Part shown: piece by piece, positions 20,007-31,935 of the stretch | How the letters are laid out: the number at the start of each line of letters is the position of its first letter | How positions within the stretch are numbered: position 1 is the first letter of the stretch | Assembly (NCBI GenBank): GCA_963989385.1 | Contig: OZ022502.1 | Location: forward strand, 13,255,001 to 13,319,000 | DNA from: Ctena decussata | Taxonomy: Eukaryota > Mollusca > Bivalvia > Lucinida > Lucinidae | DNA: 64,000 nt | Direction of reading: 5' to 3' | The notes under the pieces: generated by a model | The model's database searches: none | What the model was told of the DNA's origin: nothing | What the model saw: only the letters and a program-made list of their open reading frames with translations | Position numbers and translations under genes: made by a program

Positions 20007-20203
20007 GCTCGAAGAAATCTGCTAATACAGACATGGGCTGTCCTGGCTGGATTTCTTCTTTGGATGCCAATCTTGATGGATTGTATGATTATCACTTAAA
20101 ATTACTCTGGAACATTAGAGCGAATGATAGCAACATCATTCTTTTAAAACTGTTGTACATCGACATCGAAGAAAGTCAGGGATGCATCAACGATTTCTTA
20201 GCG
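20007..20203 (+). CDS. Exon: N-terminal half of CUB-1
   Basis: The acceptor is TTTTTCAG and the donor GCG/GTAATA; phase 1 to 0. The translation shows 'GCPGWISSLDANLDGLYDY', 'LLWNIRANDSNIILLKLLY' and 'ESQGCINDFLA', i.e. the I.S.D...G.Y, W.I and C..D elements of a CUB first half. The Cys normally two residues before the Trp is a Leu here. ATG 20033 is internal and not a start. Confidence 0.85.
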
Positions 20204-20495
20204 GTAATACATACATAGTAATTTAATTACTGTTTAGCGGTAACATATATGTTAAACCCATTCAAATGATAACACATCACAAAATTAACATTTGAGCGGA
20301 TGCACATTATATTTTACACTTTAGGGGTAACATCTAATTTGAAAATCACTGTATTGATCAGTTTATAAATTATTAAATAATGTTTTAATCCAGCCACCGC
20401 GTTTATGGGTGAAAGAAGGCTTTTGGTTACGATGCGAACTCCAGTGATCCCATTGGCGTCGGCGTGTCAGTTTCTTCCTTGAATCAATGTACAAA

Positions 20496-20733
20496 TGAGC
20501 CGCGACACGTGAAAACCAACAATGTGGTTGTGCGCCCAGCGCAGACTCAGATCAGCCTGGGCATTCATCCAGTCTGATCAGACTCTTCGCTAAGCGCTTA
20601 AAGGGTAGCTGAGGGACTAAGCTACCTTCATGCGGAAAGCGAAGACTCTGATCAGACTGGGCGGATGCCCAGGCTGATCTGAGTCTGCGCTGGACGCACG
20701 ACCACATTGTTGGTTTTGTCACGTCGCGGCTCA
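20496..20733. mobile_element. 238-bp foldback MITE, copy 2
   Basis: Nearly palindromic over its whole length, beginning TGAGCCGCGACACG and ending CGTCGCGGCTCA. It is flanked by AA on both sides (possible 2-bp target duplication). Confidence 0.85.
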
Positions 20734-21740
20734 AATGTTCAAAAAACTTGGAAGACAATATACTAAGGTTTCAAGGGACGGTAAATTCTTACATTTTTGT
20801 TCGTGGCTGCCAACAATGTTGGAACGACTCTAAAACAAATAAACTCCACTTCGAGCCAGGATTTTACTGATTTGATGTCTTTCAACTTTAAACAAAACCT
20901 AAATGGATGGTAAGACATGTGAATCACCAAATTAAGAAACTGTCTGTGCGATGTTTACATTACCCCCGCTCACCCTGTTCCTTGTGCTAAAAATGGCATA
21001 CTGAGCAGGAGCACATCACATTCTGGAGAAATACCTGCGAAACACTGCCAGTTGACATATACCCCTTTTGATCCTCATACCCATACCATAAAAAACCAAT
21101 GGGGTCAAAACTATGGACTTTTTCTGTGTATTTCACAAAGAAAACCAGGGCACATGAAGTCGTCTATTCTGACAAAGACAAGTCGTTTTTCAATTTGGAG
21201 ATTTCCCTGACAATGGGAGTTATTAGAAATTTTCGTATACTACTCCAGCTGACAAAACTAACGTTCCTACACGCTTACAAATTGAAGAAACATTCAACTA
21301 CCTGATTAAATTAGACTTACCATGGTATTTTTAACCGTCTACTTAACAGTATGATTCTTTTTTGACCATTTTCACAACTGCTGATACGAAACTGTCCCCT
21401 GCGACCTAAGCATTTCTTCTCATCGACCACTTATAATTTTTTGCCGTATGGAATAAGTAGCTGGTGTCTGGACATGTTATTTATCTATATTTTTACACCC
21501 ATTGATTTATGCCAAGCTTTTAATAGGTTTGAGAACAATGGGATTACTGCGAATTTCTTTGCCAAGGAAAATGTGCATGCACCCCATTTTCAAAACTCTC
21601 AGGAGTTTGGACTGCGGGTAGGAAGTTTATTAATATTATTTCTAAAGTTTGCAAATTGTGCATTTTTATGGCGCTTAATTTTGCATTAGAAAGTCCAGTT
21701 ATTCATCTGCTACATTTGTAAAGCAGTGATAATCAAAATT

Positions 21741-21978
21741 GGAGCCGCGACAGGATAAAACCAACAATGTGGTAGTGCGCCCAGCGCAGATTCTGATCAG
21801 CCTGGGCATCCGCCCAGTCTGATCAGAGTCTTCGCTGTCCGCATGGAGGTAGCTTAGACTCTTAGCTACCCTTTAAGCGCTTAGCAAAGAGTCTGATCAG
21901 GCAAGGCAGATGCCCAGGCTGATCTGAGTCTGCGCAAGGCACACAACCATATTGTTTGTTTTCTCGTGTGGCAGCTCA
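21741..21978. mobile_element. 238-bp foldback MITE, copy 3
   Basis: The same element, with mutated ends (GGAGCCGCGACAGG and GTGTGGCAGCTCA). Confidence 0.83.
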
Positions 21979-22197
21979 AATATTGTTATGCAGGTGACAT
22001 TCCTAAATTTGATTCTGTCCGAATCATGAATTAAAATATTGCATGCCTGCATATCAGAATCGCTGTATGACATACTTGGAGCTTTAAGTCCTGATTTGTT
22101 TCACCAATCAATTGGGCTAATGAAAGATGGCAACATATATACGATAGTATTATTTCTTTTGCGCTGAAGAAAATGAAGTCGGTTAGAAGTTTGTAGG

Positions 22198-22390
22198 AAC
22201 CCCACAGCTCAGTTGTTTAAGCGCTGGTCTGCTGTTGTAGCGTTCGAGGTCGTGATCTAGGTTCGAGAACAGCTGGAGGCGCAAGTCATTCTTTTTATGA
22301 ACGGGGTTCCATTGCAAACAGCCTATCATTATCACCCTCCTATCGCCCTGGTATGACCGTGAAATACAGTTAAAAGGACGTAAAATCACA
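22198..22390 (+). mobile_element. tRNA-derived SINE, copy 1
   Basis: The tRNA-like head has 'AGCTCAGTTGTTTAAGCGC' as box A region and 'GGTTCGAGAAC' (22260-22270) as box B region. It is followed by 'ACGGGGTTCC' and a conserved tail 'GGTATGACCGTGAAATACAG' with 'AAAAGGACGTAAAATCACA'. The same family occurs at 45046-45245. Confidence 0.72.
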
Positions 22391-23379
22391 ATTCAGACAT
22401 CCATTTGGTAGTTTTTTCCAGCATATAATTAGGATATGCCAAAAGAGATTGATTATTAGTTTAAGGACATTGACCGCATTCCAATGGTAACAGTTAAATA
22501 TTTTATGACGCTTTTTTAACTATTGGAAAGATGTTTACGTTACGGATGCATGAACAGTATTGTAGTAGTCGAAAATATTTATCAGGATATGGTGATAAAA
22601 ACACTCTTTGTGAGGTCACTTAACAACCTGGATTATGACGTTACCCTAAACACCGCTTGTTGCATCATTCCTTCCTACCAATGAGGGGAATGTTCAAGAG
22701 ACTTGTATGAAAGTATGTCTTTAAAGAGTGGATCAAAGAGCTGAGTAGGTCTTGGTTAACTTTAACTCATATTTAAGGGTCAGATGAGTGCTTAGAATGC
22801 GACATTTTTCTTGTGCGCTCCATATTTTTATAGCCAGTGGATACCCTTAAAAAAGTTTTACTGACCATTTTGATTTATTTTCAGTGTTAAATTCCGTTGT
22901 TAGTTGTCCGTCTATCAAGATTTTCAAATGAATGCTCCTCCGATACCGCTGAGCTGATTAAAATTCTTCATTGCCCATCTTTTTACTGCATTTACTCATG
23001 TAGCTGACTGTATATAGGGTCGACGGCTCATCTGGATTTATACTTTTAGCAATGGTATGTCCGAATTTACCCGCTTTCCGAAGTTACCCGACTCGACCCT
23101 ACTGACTCAGATATCGAAGTCTTCAAAAAATGTGATATTAGATACCTGCACACAGAAGCAAATAATATAGGTCACTGTCAGCCCACGGTCATCATTTGAA
23201 TAAACTTCGATAGAGCTCGAGTACCTAATGCAACACTTCAAGTTTAAAGGCCATTTGTGTGTTTCAAATTTAAATCTGTCTGAAGTCAAATGCAAATAAG
23301 TAGTGAATATAACTTTAAAGAAAATTCATAGAAAAAATGCAGATTCTATCATGCAGATAAAATTGTTGAAATATTATCA

Positions 23380-23401
23380 AAAAAAAAAAAAAAAAAAAAA
23401 A
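23380..23401. repeat. Poly(A) tract
   Basis: About 22 consecutive A residues ending at 23401, 5' to the R1 copy. Confidence 0.9.
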
Positions 23402-23429
23402 TAAGTCATAATCTGAAATCAGTATAATC

Positions 23430-23815
23430 AAATCCCACGTCCCGCCATCAAAACCAAAATGAATAAAAGCCTAAACACAAAAATTGACAAAAGTTCATAC
23501 GCACGGTAAACCTAATGAGCAGCTCATTCCCTGGTGGTTATTCAGCTACCCTAATAAATAATTGCAGAACATCTGTTTTTACCTATTTTCTTTTTAAAAT
23601 TATAAACAAAACAAAACAGAATGAGCAGCTATTCAGGTGACCTTACTGCTAGGGACCACAGACAGGCGGACATATAAACATGTCATATTAAGGAACCACA
23701 ACAGAAGTACCGCCTTGAAACTGTCGGTAAAAATAACTGGGGGCTTAAACTCAATTTACTGGACCCTGCTTCTGCGTTGGTTCGAAACATTTAGTTAGCT
23801 GTTCGGTCCGCATGA
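23430..23815 (-). repeat. Dispersed repeat R1, copy 2
   Basis: The reverse complement carries 'TACCGCCTTG...' equivalents of 'CCAAGGCGGTA' (23712-23722). The left part shares 'AATTGACAAAAGTTCA' and 'GCACGGTAAAC' with 37590-37635. Confidence 0.6.
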
Positions 23816-23913
23816 ATGTACAACTGTAAATACAATACATTTTCAAGACACATGGATACAAAATATTTTGCTTCAAGTTATACGCAGTTTTGTGGAAAAA
23901 TATATAAATTTTG

Positions 23914-24150
23914 CTAAATTACATATACTCTTCTCGAAGTCGAAGACATAAGGGTTTCTAATTTGTACAAAGACGGCCAGTGACAAAAGTAAGGTTTGAG
24001 ATATTTCATTCTAAACTGGCGAAAATTGGGGCATACAAGTAGAAAGTGATACTCATCTTCTATTTTGTTCATATTGCATGATTTTCCAAATGCTAAGCAG
24101 GGGGGATACTGAAACAGAACATACAGCTCAACAGAAACATTAAAATGCAT
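23914..24150 (-). mobile_element. LINE reverse-transcriptase C-terminal remnant
   Basis: A 78-residue minus-strand frame contains 'KIEDEYHFLLVCPNF' and 'MKYLKPYF', with an upstream Cys. This matches the Cys/His-containing C-terminal tail found after the RT domain of many molluscan non-LTR elements ('IEDEyHFll.CP.y..lR.kY'). Only this fragment is seen, isolated within the intron. Confidence 0.65.
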
Positions 24151-24559
24151 AAAAAACTAATTAAATGATTACGTAAACCTATCTGAATAATTGTTGGATG
24201 ATGATTCATGGTGTTATGTTTCTTTCAATGGTGCCTTAGTCATTTTAGGACCAAATTGAAAGAGAAATGATTAATATAATCATGCAATGAGGATAAAATA
24301 ATTCAGAGTTTCGGATTTACCTGCCAATTGCTTAAAGATTTATTATATTGCTTAGTGAAAGCATTTGATACGAATATGTTTGCGATCCGCGTTCATTGAG
24401 CAAACAGCCTCGTTTCAGATTACTTATGGCAATTGTACAATAATATAAGTTCATACATACATAGTATATTAATACAAACAAAAGACGCTTATCAGTTTAA
24501 ACTCAGGAGTTGTTAAACTTGAAAAACTACAGATTTCTATAAAAAAATTACATGAACTG

Positions 24560-24760
24560 ACGTATTACTTAAAAAACAGGGGCGATATATATAGACCTTG
24601 AGCTGACCATAGACCCCCCTCCCCCCCAGGGGGAGTTTTGTACCCTATAATTTTCTGAAACTACATTATATAAGAAACAAAATGACACATGTTAGCCCTC
24701 TGTACGTTGGGGCGTTAACGTGTAACGTCAACGTCAATTACACTACCCAAATTTACATTT
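24560..24760 (+). repeat. Left partner of a distant inverted repeat (with 31745-31935)
   Basis: The 'CCAGGGGGAGTTTTGTA' string, a following 'ATGTTAGCCCTCTG' and 'GGGGCGTTAACGTGTAAC' recur in inverted orientation at 31745-31935, at roughly 65-70% similarity by eye. Confidence 0.55.
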
Positions 24761-26734
24761 TCACGTCATAATAGAAAATACACATTGGTATATACATGTT
24801 AGTATTCGCCCAAAATAATGTTGGGTTTTGTCTGCTAGTACATAAATCGCCGTCTCAAGGTAACTGACATTGTCAGGGATAAGTTGACTAACCCGTATAA
24901 CGTAGTTTACATTGTATTTGACGTTTTTCCCCTTCAGTGTCTAAATACATGTAATATCAGGAGTAAATTGTAAGAATTGAAGTGAAGAGAAAAGTTATTG
25001 TCATATATATGACTGTTTCAATATTCTAGTATAAAAAAAAAACAAGAAAATCTTACAAAACTCGTCAGCAGTCACGACAAATATGTAACGTATATAACCA
25101 AAACAAAAATTCGGAAAAAAAACAACCAGACTAAATCGCTAAATTGGTGGACTGAAGTTCATACGAGCTTCGTCAATCTTCTTTGGTTCATGCCAGCTAA
25201 GATAAGTTAGGCAGCAGTTAGCAGTGGATATATCAAATGTGGACAGAAACTATCTTATTTTTGAAGAATTTAACCTACAAAATGACGAGAAAAGCTAAGA
25301 AAGCCAACATCAGCTGCATTTTATTTTCTGTTATCTGTTATTTTGTCTTAAGTAGACGCTATTGTATATGTAAATATGAAGAAACGCCAATGTTATGTGT
25401 CCTCAAACTATAAAAAACATCGGACAGTGTATATTTGAAAAACAGTCTAACAGTAACGTTACGTTACATAATTGTAAAATGTCGGGGGATAAGATTTGTG
25501 AGTCATTTGTTATCAAAAATTTATTTCCCGGGCGATATGAATTATTCATTGCTGTACTATTAGCTTACCACTGGTAGTCAGATGGCAAATTTAGCTCTTT
25601 GAAATACACAAGAACTCAGCAAGACGCACATAGATTGTTATAGCTGAAGCAGTTCGACCTTGCCTTTAATTCAGTTTCACTTAAAAGTGACTTCATAAAA
25701 ATGATTTTTTTAAATTTTATGCATAGAATGAAATAAATATAAGTTGATATATGCTGCAACTGATTAATATTAAGGTTCTCATCATGATGGGTATAAAACC
25801 AATTTCCCTACCTGTGCTGTTGGCTGAGCCATTCAGTTACCCTACATACAAATATGCAACTGTGACTGCCGGCCGAGGCAATCAAAAGCAGTACCAACTC
25901 TGCCAACAGGGATTAACACCATTTTTGCTATGCTGTCAGTCGAATCGTCAGCCACAAGCCTCTTTGCACAGTAACTGCTTTATATAGGTTAGCAAATATG
26001 TGTGGCTCCCGTGATCATAACTTACATGTTAATTTGTGATCTACGTGATCTGTTTATGCAGCTCCCGGCCTTCAAATACATTAGCAAACTATTAACAATG
26101 TGAAAATGTAAGGTTGATAGAAATAGACATACTTTATAACGCATACAACATTCTGTCATCAGCCTGTTCAGAGTTTTATTTTTCATTATGTTGTTATAAA
26201 TATTTAACTTGTCAGGTAATTTTGCAAACCCCATGGTTTTATTCCCACTTGTTGTTACTATCAAGGACTAAAGGTATTACGAAATACAAATTTCAGTCAG
26301 ACAACTTTTCAATATGTAAGCTACTAAAATAGTTGTTTGGATATTGCCAAAATGCTGTATTCCCTAACAGTATTTAACATATTTGGACAAAGATGATTAG
26401 ATAAGCAGTAAGGTATCACAAATAAGCAGTTTTCAACCATATTTATTGCTAAAAAGTAAACAGTATGGTAATACAAGGTCACAGAGATCAAATGCAGTAC
26501 TTATTTAGATAAGCCCATCCTTGGCATGTATAGGTATGCACTATTTCTATTGTTTGATTATTTGCCCTTTAGAAATACTGTATTACTAGTTAAGGATATC
26601 GGAAATGAAGAATCTATAAACTCGCAATGAATACGTTGTATACGTTACTTGTTCAGTCTTTCTTTATTCCCCCGTGACGATAGTCAGGGGGCATTAAGAT
26701 TTGCCCCTGTCTGTCTGTCCGTCTGTCTGTTTGT

Positions 26735-27790
26735 CACGCTTTATGGTATAGAGTTTGTGTAATCAACTCCTCCCACTGTTTTCAACGGATCTTTTTCAGA
26801 CCTTGCATACATGTTATGGACATATTGAAGATGTGCATGTGGATTTTTGTTGGACCTGAAATTAGTTTTGACAGAATTACAGCCTTTTGAACTTAGTCAT
26901 TTTAGGCAAATTTTTGCATTGTAGGGTATAGAGTTTGTGTAATCAACTTCTCCCACAGTTTTCAATGGATCTGTTTTAAACTTTGCATACATAATGGGGA
27001 CATATTGAAAATGTGCATGTGTATTTTTGTTGGACCTAGAATTAATTTTGACAGAATTACGGCCTTTTGAACTTAGTCATTTTAGGCAAATTTTTGCATT
27101 GTAGGGTATAGAGTCAGTGTAATCAACTCCTCCCACAGTTTTCAATGGATCTGTTTTAAACTTTGCATACATGTTGGGGACATATTGAAAATGTGCATGT
27201 GTATTTTTGTTGGACCTAGAATTAATTTTGACAGAATTACAGCCTTTTGAACTTAGTCATTTTAGGCAAATTTTTGCATTGTAGGGTATAGAGTTTGTGT
27301 AATCAACTCCTCCCCCAGTTTTCAGCGGATCTTTTTCAAACCTTGCATACATGTTATGGACATATTGAAGATGTACATGTGGATTTTTGTTGGACCTAGA
27401 ATTAATTTTGACAGAATTACGGCCTTTTGAACTTAGTCATTTTAGGCAAATTTTTGCATTGTAGGGTATAGAGTTTGTGTAATCAACTCCTCTCATAGTT
27501 TTCAATGGATCTTTTTCAAACTTCGCGTACATGCTGTGAATGTATTGAAGATGTGCATGTGGGTTTTTGATGGCACTAGAATTAATTTTGACAGAATTAT
27601 GGCCTTTTGAACTTAGTCATTCTAGGGAAATTTTGAATTGTGGGGTATGGATTTTGTGTTATCAACTTGCTCCACAGTTTTCAATGGATCTTTTTCAAAC
27701 CTTGTCTACATATCGTGGACATATTTGAAGATATTATGAGGCATATTGATAGGTCTAGAATTAATTTTGGCAGAATCACAGCCTTTTTAG
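26735..27790 (+). repeat. 180-bp tandem satellite (about six units)
   Basis: 'GGGTATAGAGTTTGTGTAAT' and 'TTTTGAACTTAGTCATTTTA' recur exactly every 180 bp. The last unit is cut by the nested element and its end reappears at 29577 ('AACTTAGTCATTTTGGGCAG'). Confidence 0.92.
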
Positions 27791-29576
27791 CTCACCTGAG
27801 CACGAAGTGCTCAAGGTGAGGTATTGTGATCGGTCTTTGTCCGTCGTCCGGCGTCAACTTTTGCTTTAAACAACTTCTTCTCCAAAACTGCTGGACAGAT
27901 TTCAAAATAATTTCACAGAAATGTTCCTTGGGGGACTCCCTACCAAAATTGCTCAAATGGTACCGCTCCACTGAACAATATGGCCGCCAGAGCTAAAAAT
28001 AGAAAAACCTTTAAACAACTTCTCCTCCAAAACTGCAGGGCAGATTTTGAAATAATTTCACAGAAATGTTCCTTAGGAGACCCGCTACCAAAATTGCTCA
28101 AATGGTTCCGCTCCGCTGAACAAAATGGCCGCCAGAGCTTAAAATAGAAAAACCTTTAAACGACTTCTCCTCCAAAACTGCTGGGCTGATTTTGAAATAA
28201 TTTCACAGAAATGTTCCTTAGGAGACCCTCTACCAAAATTGCTCAAAGGGTTCCGCTCCGCCAAACAATATGGCCGCCAGAGCTAAAAATAGAAAAACCT
28301 TTAAACGACTTCTCCTCCAAAACTGCTGGGCCGATTTCGAAATTATTTCACAGAAATGTTTCTTAGGAGACCCTCTACCAAAATTGCTCTAACGGTTCCA
28401 CTCTGCTGAACAATATGGCCGCCAGAGCTAAAAATAGAAAAACCTTTAAACAACTTCTCCAAAACTGCTGGGTCGATTTTGAAATAATTTCACAGAAATG
28501 TTCCTTAGGAGACCCTTTACCAAAATTGCTCAAACCGTTCTGCTCCGCGGAACAATATGGCCACCAGAAATAAAAATAGAAAAAAGCTTTAAACATCATC
28601 GTCTTTGAAGCCAATGGCTCGATTTAAAAAAAATCACAGAAATGTTTTACTCATGGCCTTGAACAAAAATTGCTAAAACGGTTCCACTCCGCTGAACAAA
28701 ATGGCCGCCAGAGCTAAAAATAGAAATAGATATTAGAAAGACACAGAGGGCACAGTTATGATCCAATCATCATGAAACTTTGTCAGAATGTTTATCTAAA
28801 TGAAATCTAGACCATGCTTGAAACTGGGTCATGTGGGGTCAAAAACTAGGTCACTGGGTCAAATCTTAGAAAAACCTTGTGCACACTCTAGAGGGCACAG
28901 TTATGATCCAATCTTCATGAAACTTTGTCAGAATGTTTATTTATATAAAATCTAGGCCAAACTCGAATCTGAGTCTTGTGGGATCAAAAACTAGGTCAGT
29001 AGGTCAAATCTTAGAAAAACCTTGTGTACACTCTAGAGGGCACAGTTATGATCCAATCTACGTGAAACATTGTCAGAATGTTTATTTTCATGAAATCTGT
29101 ACCAGATTTGAAACTGGGCCATGTCAGATCAAAAACTAGGTCACTAGGTCAGTTCTTAGAAAAACAGTGTGAACGCTTTGGAGAACACAGTTTTGTTCTA
29201 ATCTTCATAGGGCTTTGTCAGAATGTTTGTCTTCAACAAATCTGGACCAAGGGTGCAACTTGGTCATGTTGGGTCAAAAAGTAGGTCACTAGGTTAAACC
29301 TTAGAAAAACATTGTGTACACTCTAGAGGGCACAGTTTTGATAACTTTGTCAGAATGTTCATATCCAAGAAATCTAGACCAGGTTTGAAACTGGGTCATG
29401 TGGGGTCAAAATCTAGGTCATTAGGTTAAATCTTATAAAAACCTTAGGTACACAATAAAGGGTTCATTTTCCATTTAATCTTTGTGAAACTCTGTCTATC
29501 GGTCATATGGATGTCTCTGACGTTAAGTTCACAGGATACTCAGGTGAGCGATCCAGGGCCATCATGGCCCTCTTGT
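27787..29576 (+). mobile_element. Nested Helentron/HINE-like element with two internal minisatellites
   Basis: The 5' end TAGCTCACCTGAGCAC folds with GTGCTCAAGGTGAG. The 3' end has an inverted CTCAGGTGAG and a GGGCCATCATGGCCC hairpin (29556-29570) shortly before the terminal TCTTGTT. Internal blocks have units of about 141 bp (27862-28735; 'CTCCAAAACTGCTGG', 'CAGAAATGTTCCTTAGGAGA') and about 148 bp (28735-29460; 'GGGCACAGTTATGATCCAAT', 'GGTCAAAAACTAGGTCA'). Subterminal inverted repeats plus a 3' hairpin and insertion at a T-rich site fit Helentron-associated elements. It encodes nothing. Confidence 0.65.
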
Positions 29577-30644
29577 TAACTTAGTCATTTTGGGCAGTTT
29601 TTTTCATGGCAGGTTATGTTTTCAATGGATTCTTTGTAGGTGCTTTATGGATATATACATATCATGTGACAGGCGCTGCACGGGGGCATCATTAGTGTCT
29701 TACAGACACAATTTTCTAGTTTCTTTCTTTTTTTTTCTCAAAATTATGCTGCAAAGCATAACTACAGTGTAGGTGAATATATTCTGAAGGAGAACAACTA
29801 AGATTTGCTCATAAATATCTGAACAGCGATGACCAACAGTAATATATTCTGTCATTTTTATTTGTCATTTCATTATGTGTGCAGAGCTACTGAAACACTG
29901 TCCCTGAAAAAAAAAACATTTTTGTCCAACTAAACGTATCTTTATGTTCTTTGGTGAATAGATGCTTTAATAGATGGTTGACTGTAGCTAGATGCTTTAA
30001 GGGATGATTGAATGTAGTTAGGTTTTAAAGAGAAAGAAACAAAAGCATAGAAAAATAGATCATTTTAAACATAGCATTTATAGATTGCTACAGTATACTA
30101 GTAAACTGCCAGTGTCTTTTTTCTGTATTAAATGTTTCTGATACTATTCTCCCAAACTCCTGGTTGACACATTATTGTTAGTTACATAAATGAACTAAAT
30201 AAAGCAATGTATTAACACTACCATTAATTATTTTCAAAAGTTTGTTTCTTAACTGTAACTCAGCAATGTTGTTTCCCTTGGTAACGTAAAATATACGATA
30301 GTCTTACAAAAGTACGTATACGCTGCCAGCAAATATCTACATTAGCTTTGATGCAGAACTGTATTTGGCTTAAGTCTTCAAACGTCAGGTTTACTGTTCT
30401 GGTTTATAGTTTTTTCAGTGTGCACGTAAAAACTATACCAAATCCTGTCAATAAACAAGGTGGTACTCCATTTTGCATTGTTAATTACTGATTATTTTAT
30501 AATTTTATACTAAACACGTCAAAAGCGCTTAGCTTTTAATGTTATCAAACTGATTGTATATCATTTTATTCGAGCCCTATTTGCAAATCTGGCTTAGCTG
30601 CGGCTTTATCTTTTTTATCTTTTCTGATGTAATTTTTGTTGTGT

Positions 30645-30690
30645 GTGTTTTTTTTTTTTCTTTTTTTTTTTTGTTTTTTTTCTTTTTTGA
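30645..30690. repeat. T-rich low-complexity tract
   Basis: Several runs of 8-12 T separated by single C or G residues, inside the AT-rich part of the intron. Confidence 0.85.
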
Positions 30691-31744
30691 TATTTTTAGT
30701 TGTATATAACAATTTCACGTATGTTACTGTCTTTAGAACTCAAATGTACAAATTGTAAAAGAAACAAACTGGGCAATGCCATTGTGAAATACTTTTATTA
30801 TTGATATAATAACAAAATAAACAGCATAAAAAAACGTTTTACATGTGCAGAATATGTCAATGCTCTTAACATTACAATTTGAAGTATACTGTGTTTAATC
30901 ACGTATAAAACACACCTCATGAATCCCTAAAAGTAATAACCGAGAGAAGTGTTGCGAGGTCCAAGTACACAATATATCATAAGAACACCCAGACTTATAT
31001 ATGTTGTTGTTTTTTATGTGACAGTGGGAAAAAGCCTGATTAACGGTATTATAATGAAATAGTCTAAATGTTAATGTTATTTACGTTACTACTAGTAATA
31101 GCTTATCATAGAAAATAAACCAGAATGCATTTTTTCTTTTATATTAAAAGATTCTTTTATGAAGAAACTGCTATCAACGAAAATAAAATGATTATATCTT
31201 CAAATTGTATGAGTTTAACAAAAAAAATAGCCCTCGGTAACGTATATAATCGATCATTATGGCCGCTAAAATGCATTCAAAATATTGTGGAACTGTTCCT
31301 TGCTGTTTAGATAGACTGGCATATTTAATATTACCTTTTACTGTTGTCTTTTAATTCATACAGTGTAGTTCAAGCACTTGAATTATAAAGAAAGTGATAA
31401 TTGTAATAGGGAACATTTGTAAGGGGCTACTGTGTTCAACATCCTATTCCTCCCAAAGTATACAAAATAGGATAAGATTTTTTTGCAGATCTGAAAAGAC
31501 AAATAAATTGTCTTTAATACAGTAATAAGCATATGGTCTAATATTAAAGGAATAACTTACAAAAAGAAAGTATTTTTGATGGAAATAGCAATTTTAATGG
31601 AGTGTAAAGACAAATGTCACGTATATTACACCATGTAGGCTAAAGTGCCCTTTCAAACATCCTAACTTTTAGCTACTGGATTGTTCTATTAGACTCTACC
31701 AGAATTTTAAACATAGGAAAGTGACTTCTATTTTTTTTTAATTT

Positions 31745-31935
31745 TTGATAATTTTAATTTATGTTTATTTTTAATGGGTAGCGTTTGTAACAGGCTGTTA
31801 CAGCTTAACGCCCCACTCGCCAGAAGGCTAACGTGCTGCAAAATACTACTAAGAAGCTGGGCTTTAAGAAAAGTATGGTCTACAAAACTCCCCCTGGTGG
31901 GGGGGGAGGTAAACCATATTTGACTCATGGCCTAA
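31745..31935 (-). repeat. Right partner of a distant inverted repeat (with 24560-24760)
   Basis: The reverse complement carries 'CCAGGGGGAGTTTTGTA', 'CACGTTAGCCTTCTGG' and 'GGGGCGTTAAGCTGTAAC'. It also contains the near-palindrome TGTAACAGCCTGTTACA. Confidence 0.55.

Larger units (their letters stand above)
26667..29719 (+). mobile_element. Helitron-like non-autonomous element with 180-bp internal satellite
   Basis: Starts with 'TTCCCCCGTGACGATAG' followed by CAGGGGGCATT. It ends with hairpin GTGTCTTACAGACAC (29695-29709), then ATTTT and CTAG (29716-29719), matching the Helitron 3' rule of a short hairpin a few bases before CTRR. The interior consists of 180-bp tandem units (26735-27790) and is interrupted by a second element (27787-29576). 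No Rep/helicase is encoded, so it could move only with enzymes supplied in trans. The 5' TC terminus is not cleanly defined. Confidence 0.55.

Noticed and set aside
20552..20758. Frames inside foldback MITEs (also 50986-51174, 54091-54321)
   Set aside because: These open frames arise because the MITE palindrome happens to lack stops; the same peptide occurs in several copies of a non-coding element.
26735..29460. Regular spaced repeats that might suggest a CRISPR-like array
   Set aside because: Units are contiguous 141-180-bp satellites in a eukaryotic mobile element, without short direct repeats and unique spacers.
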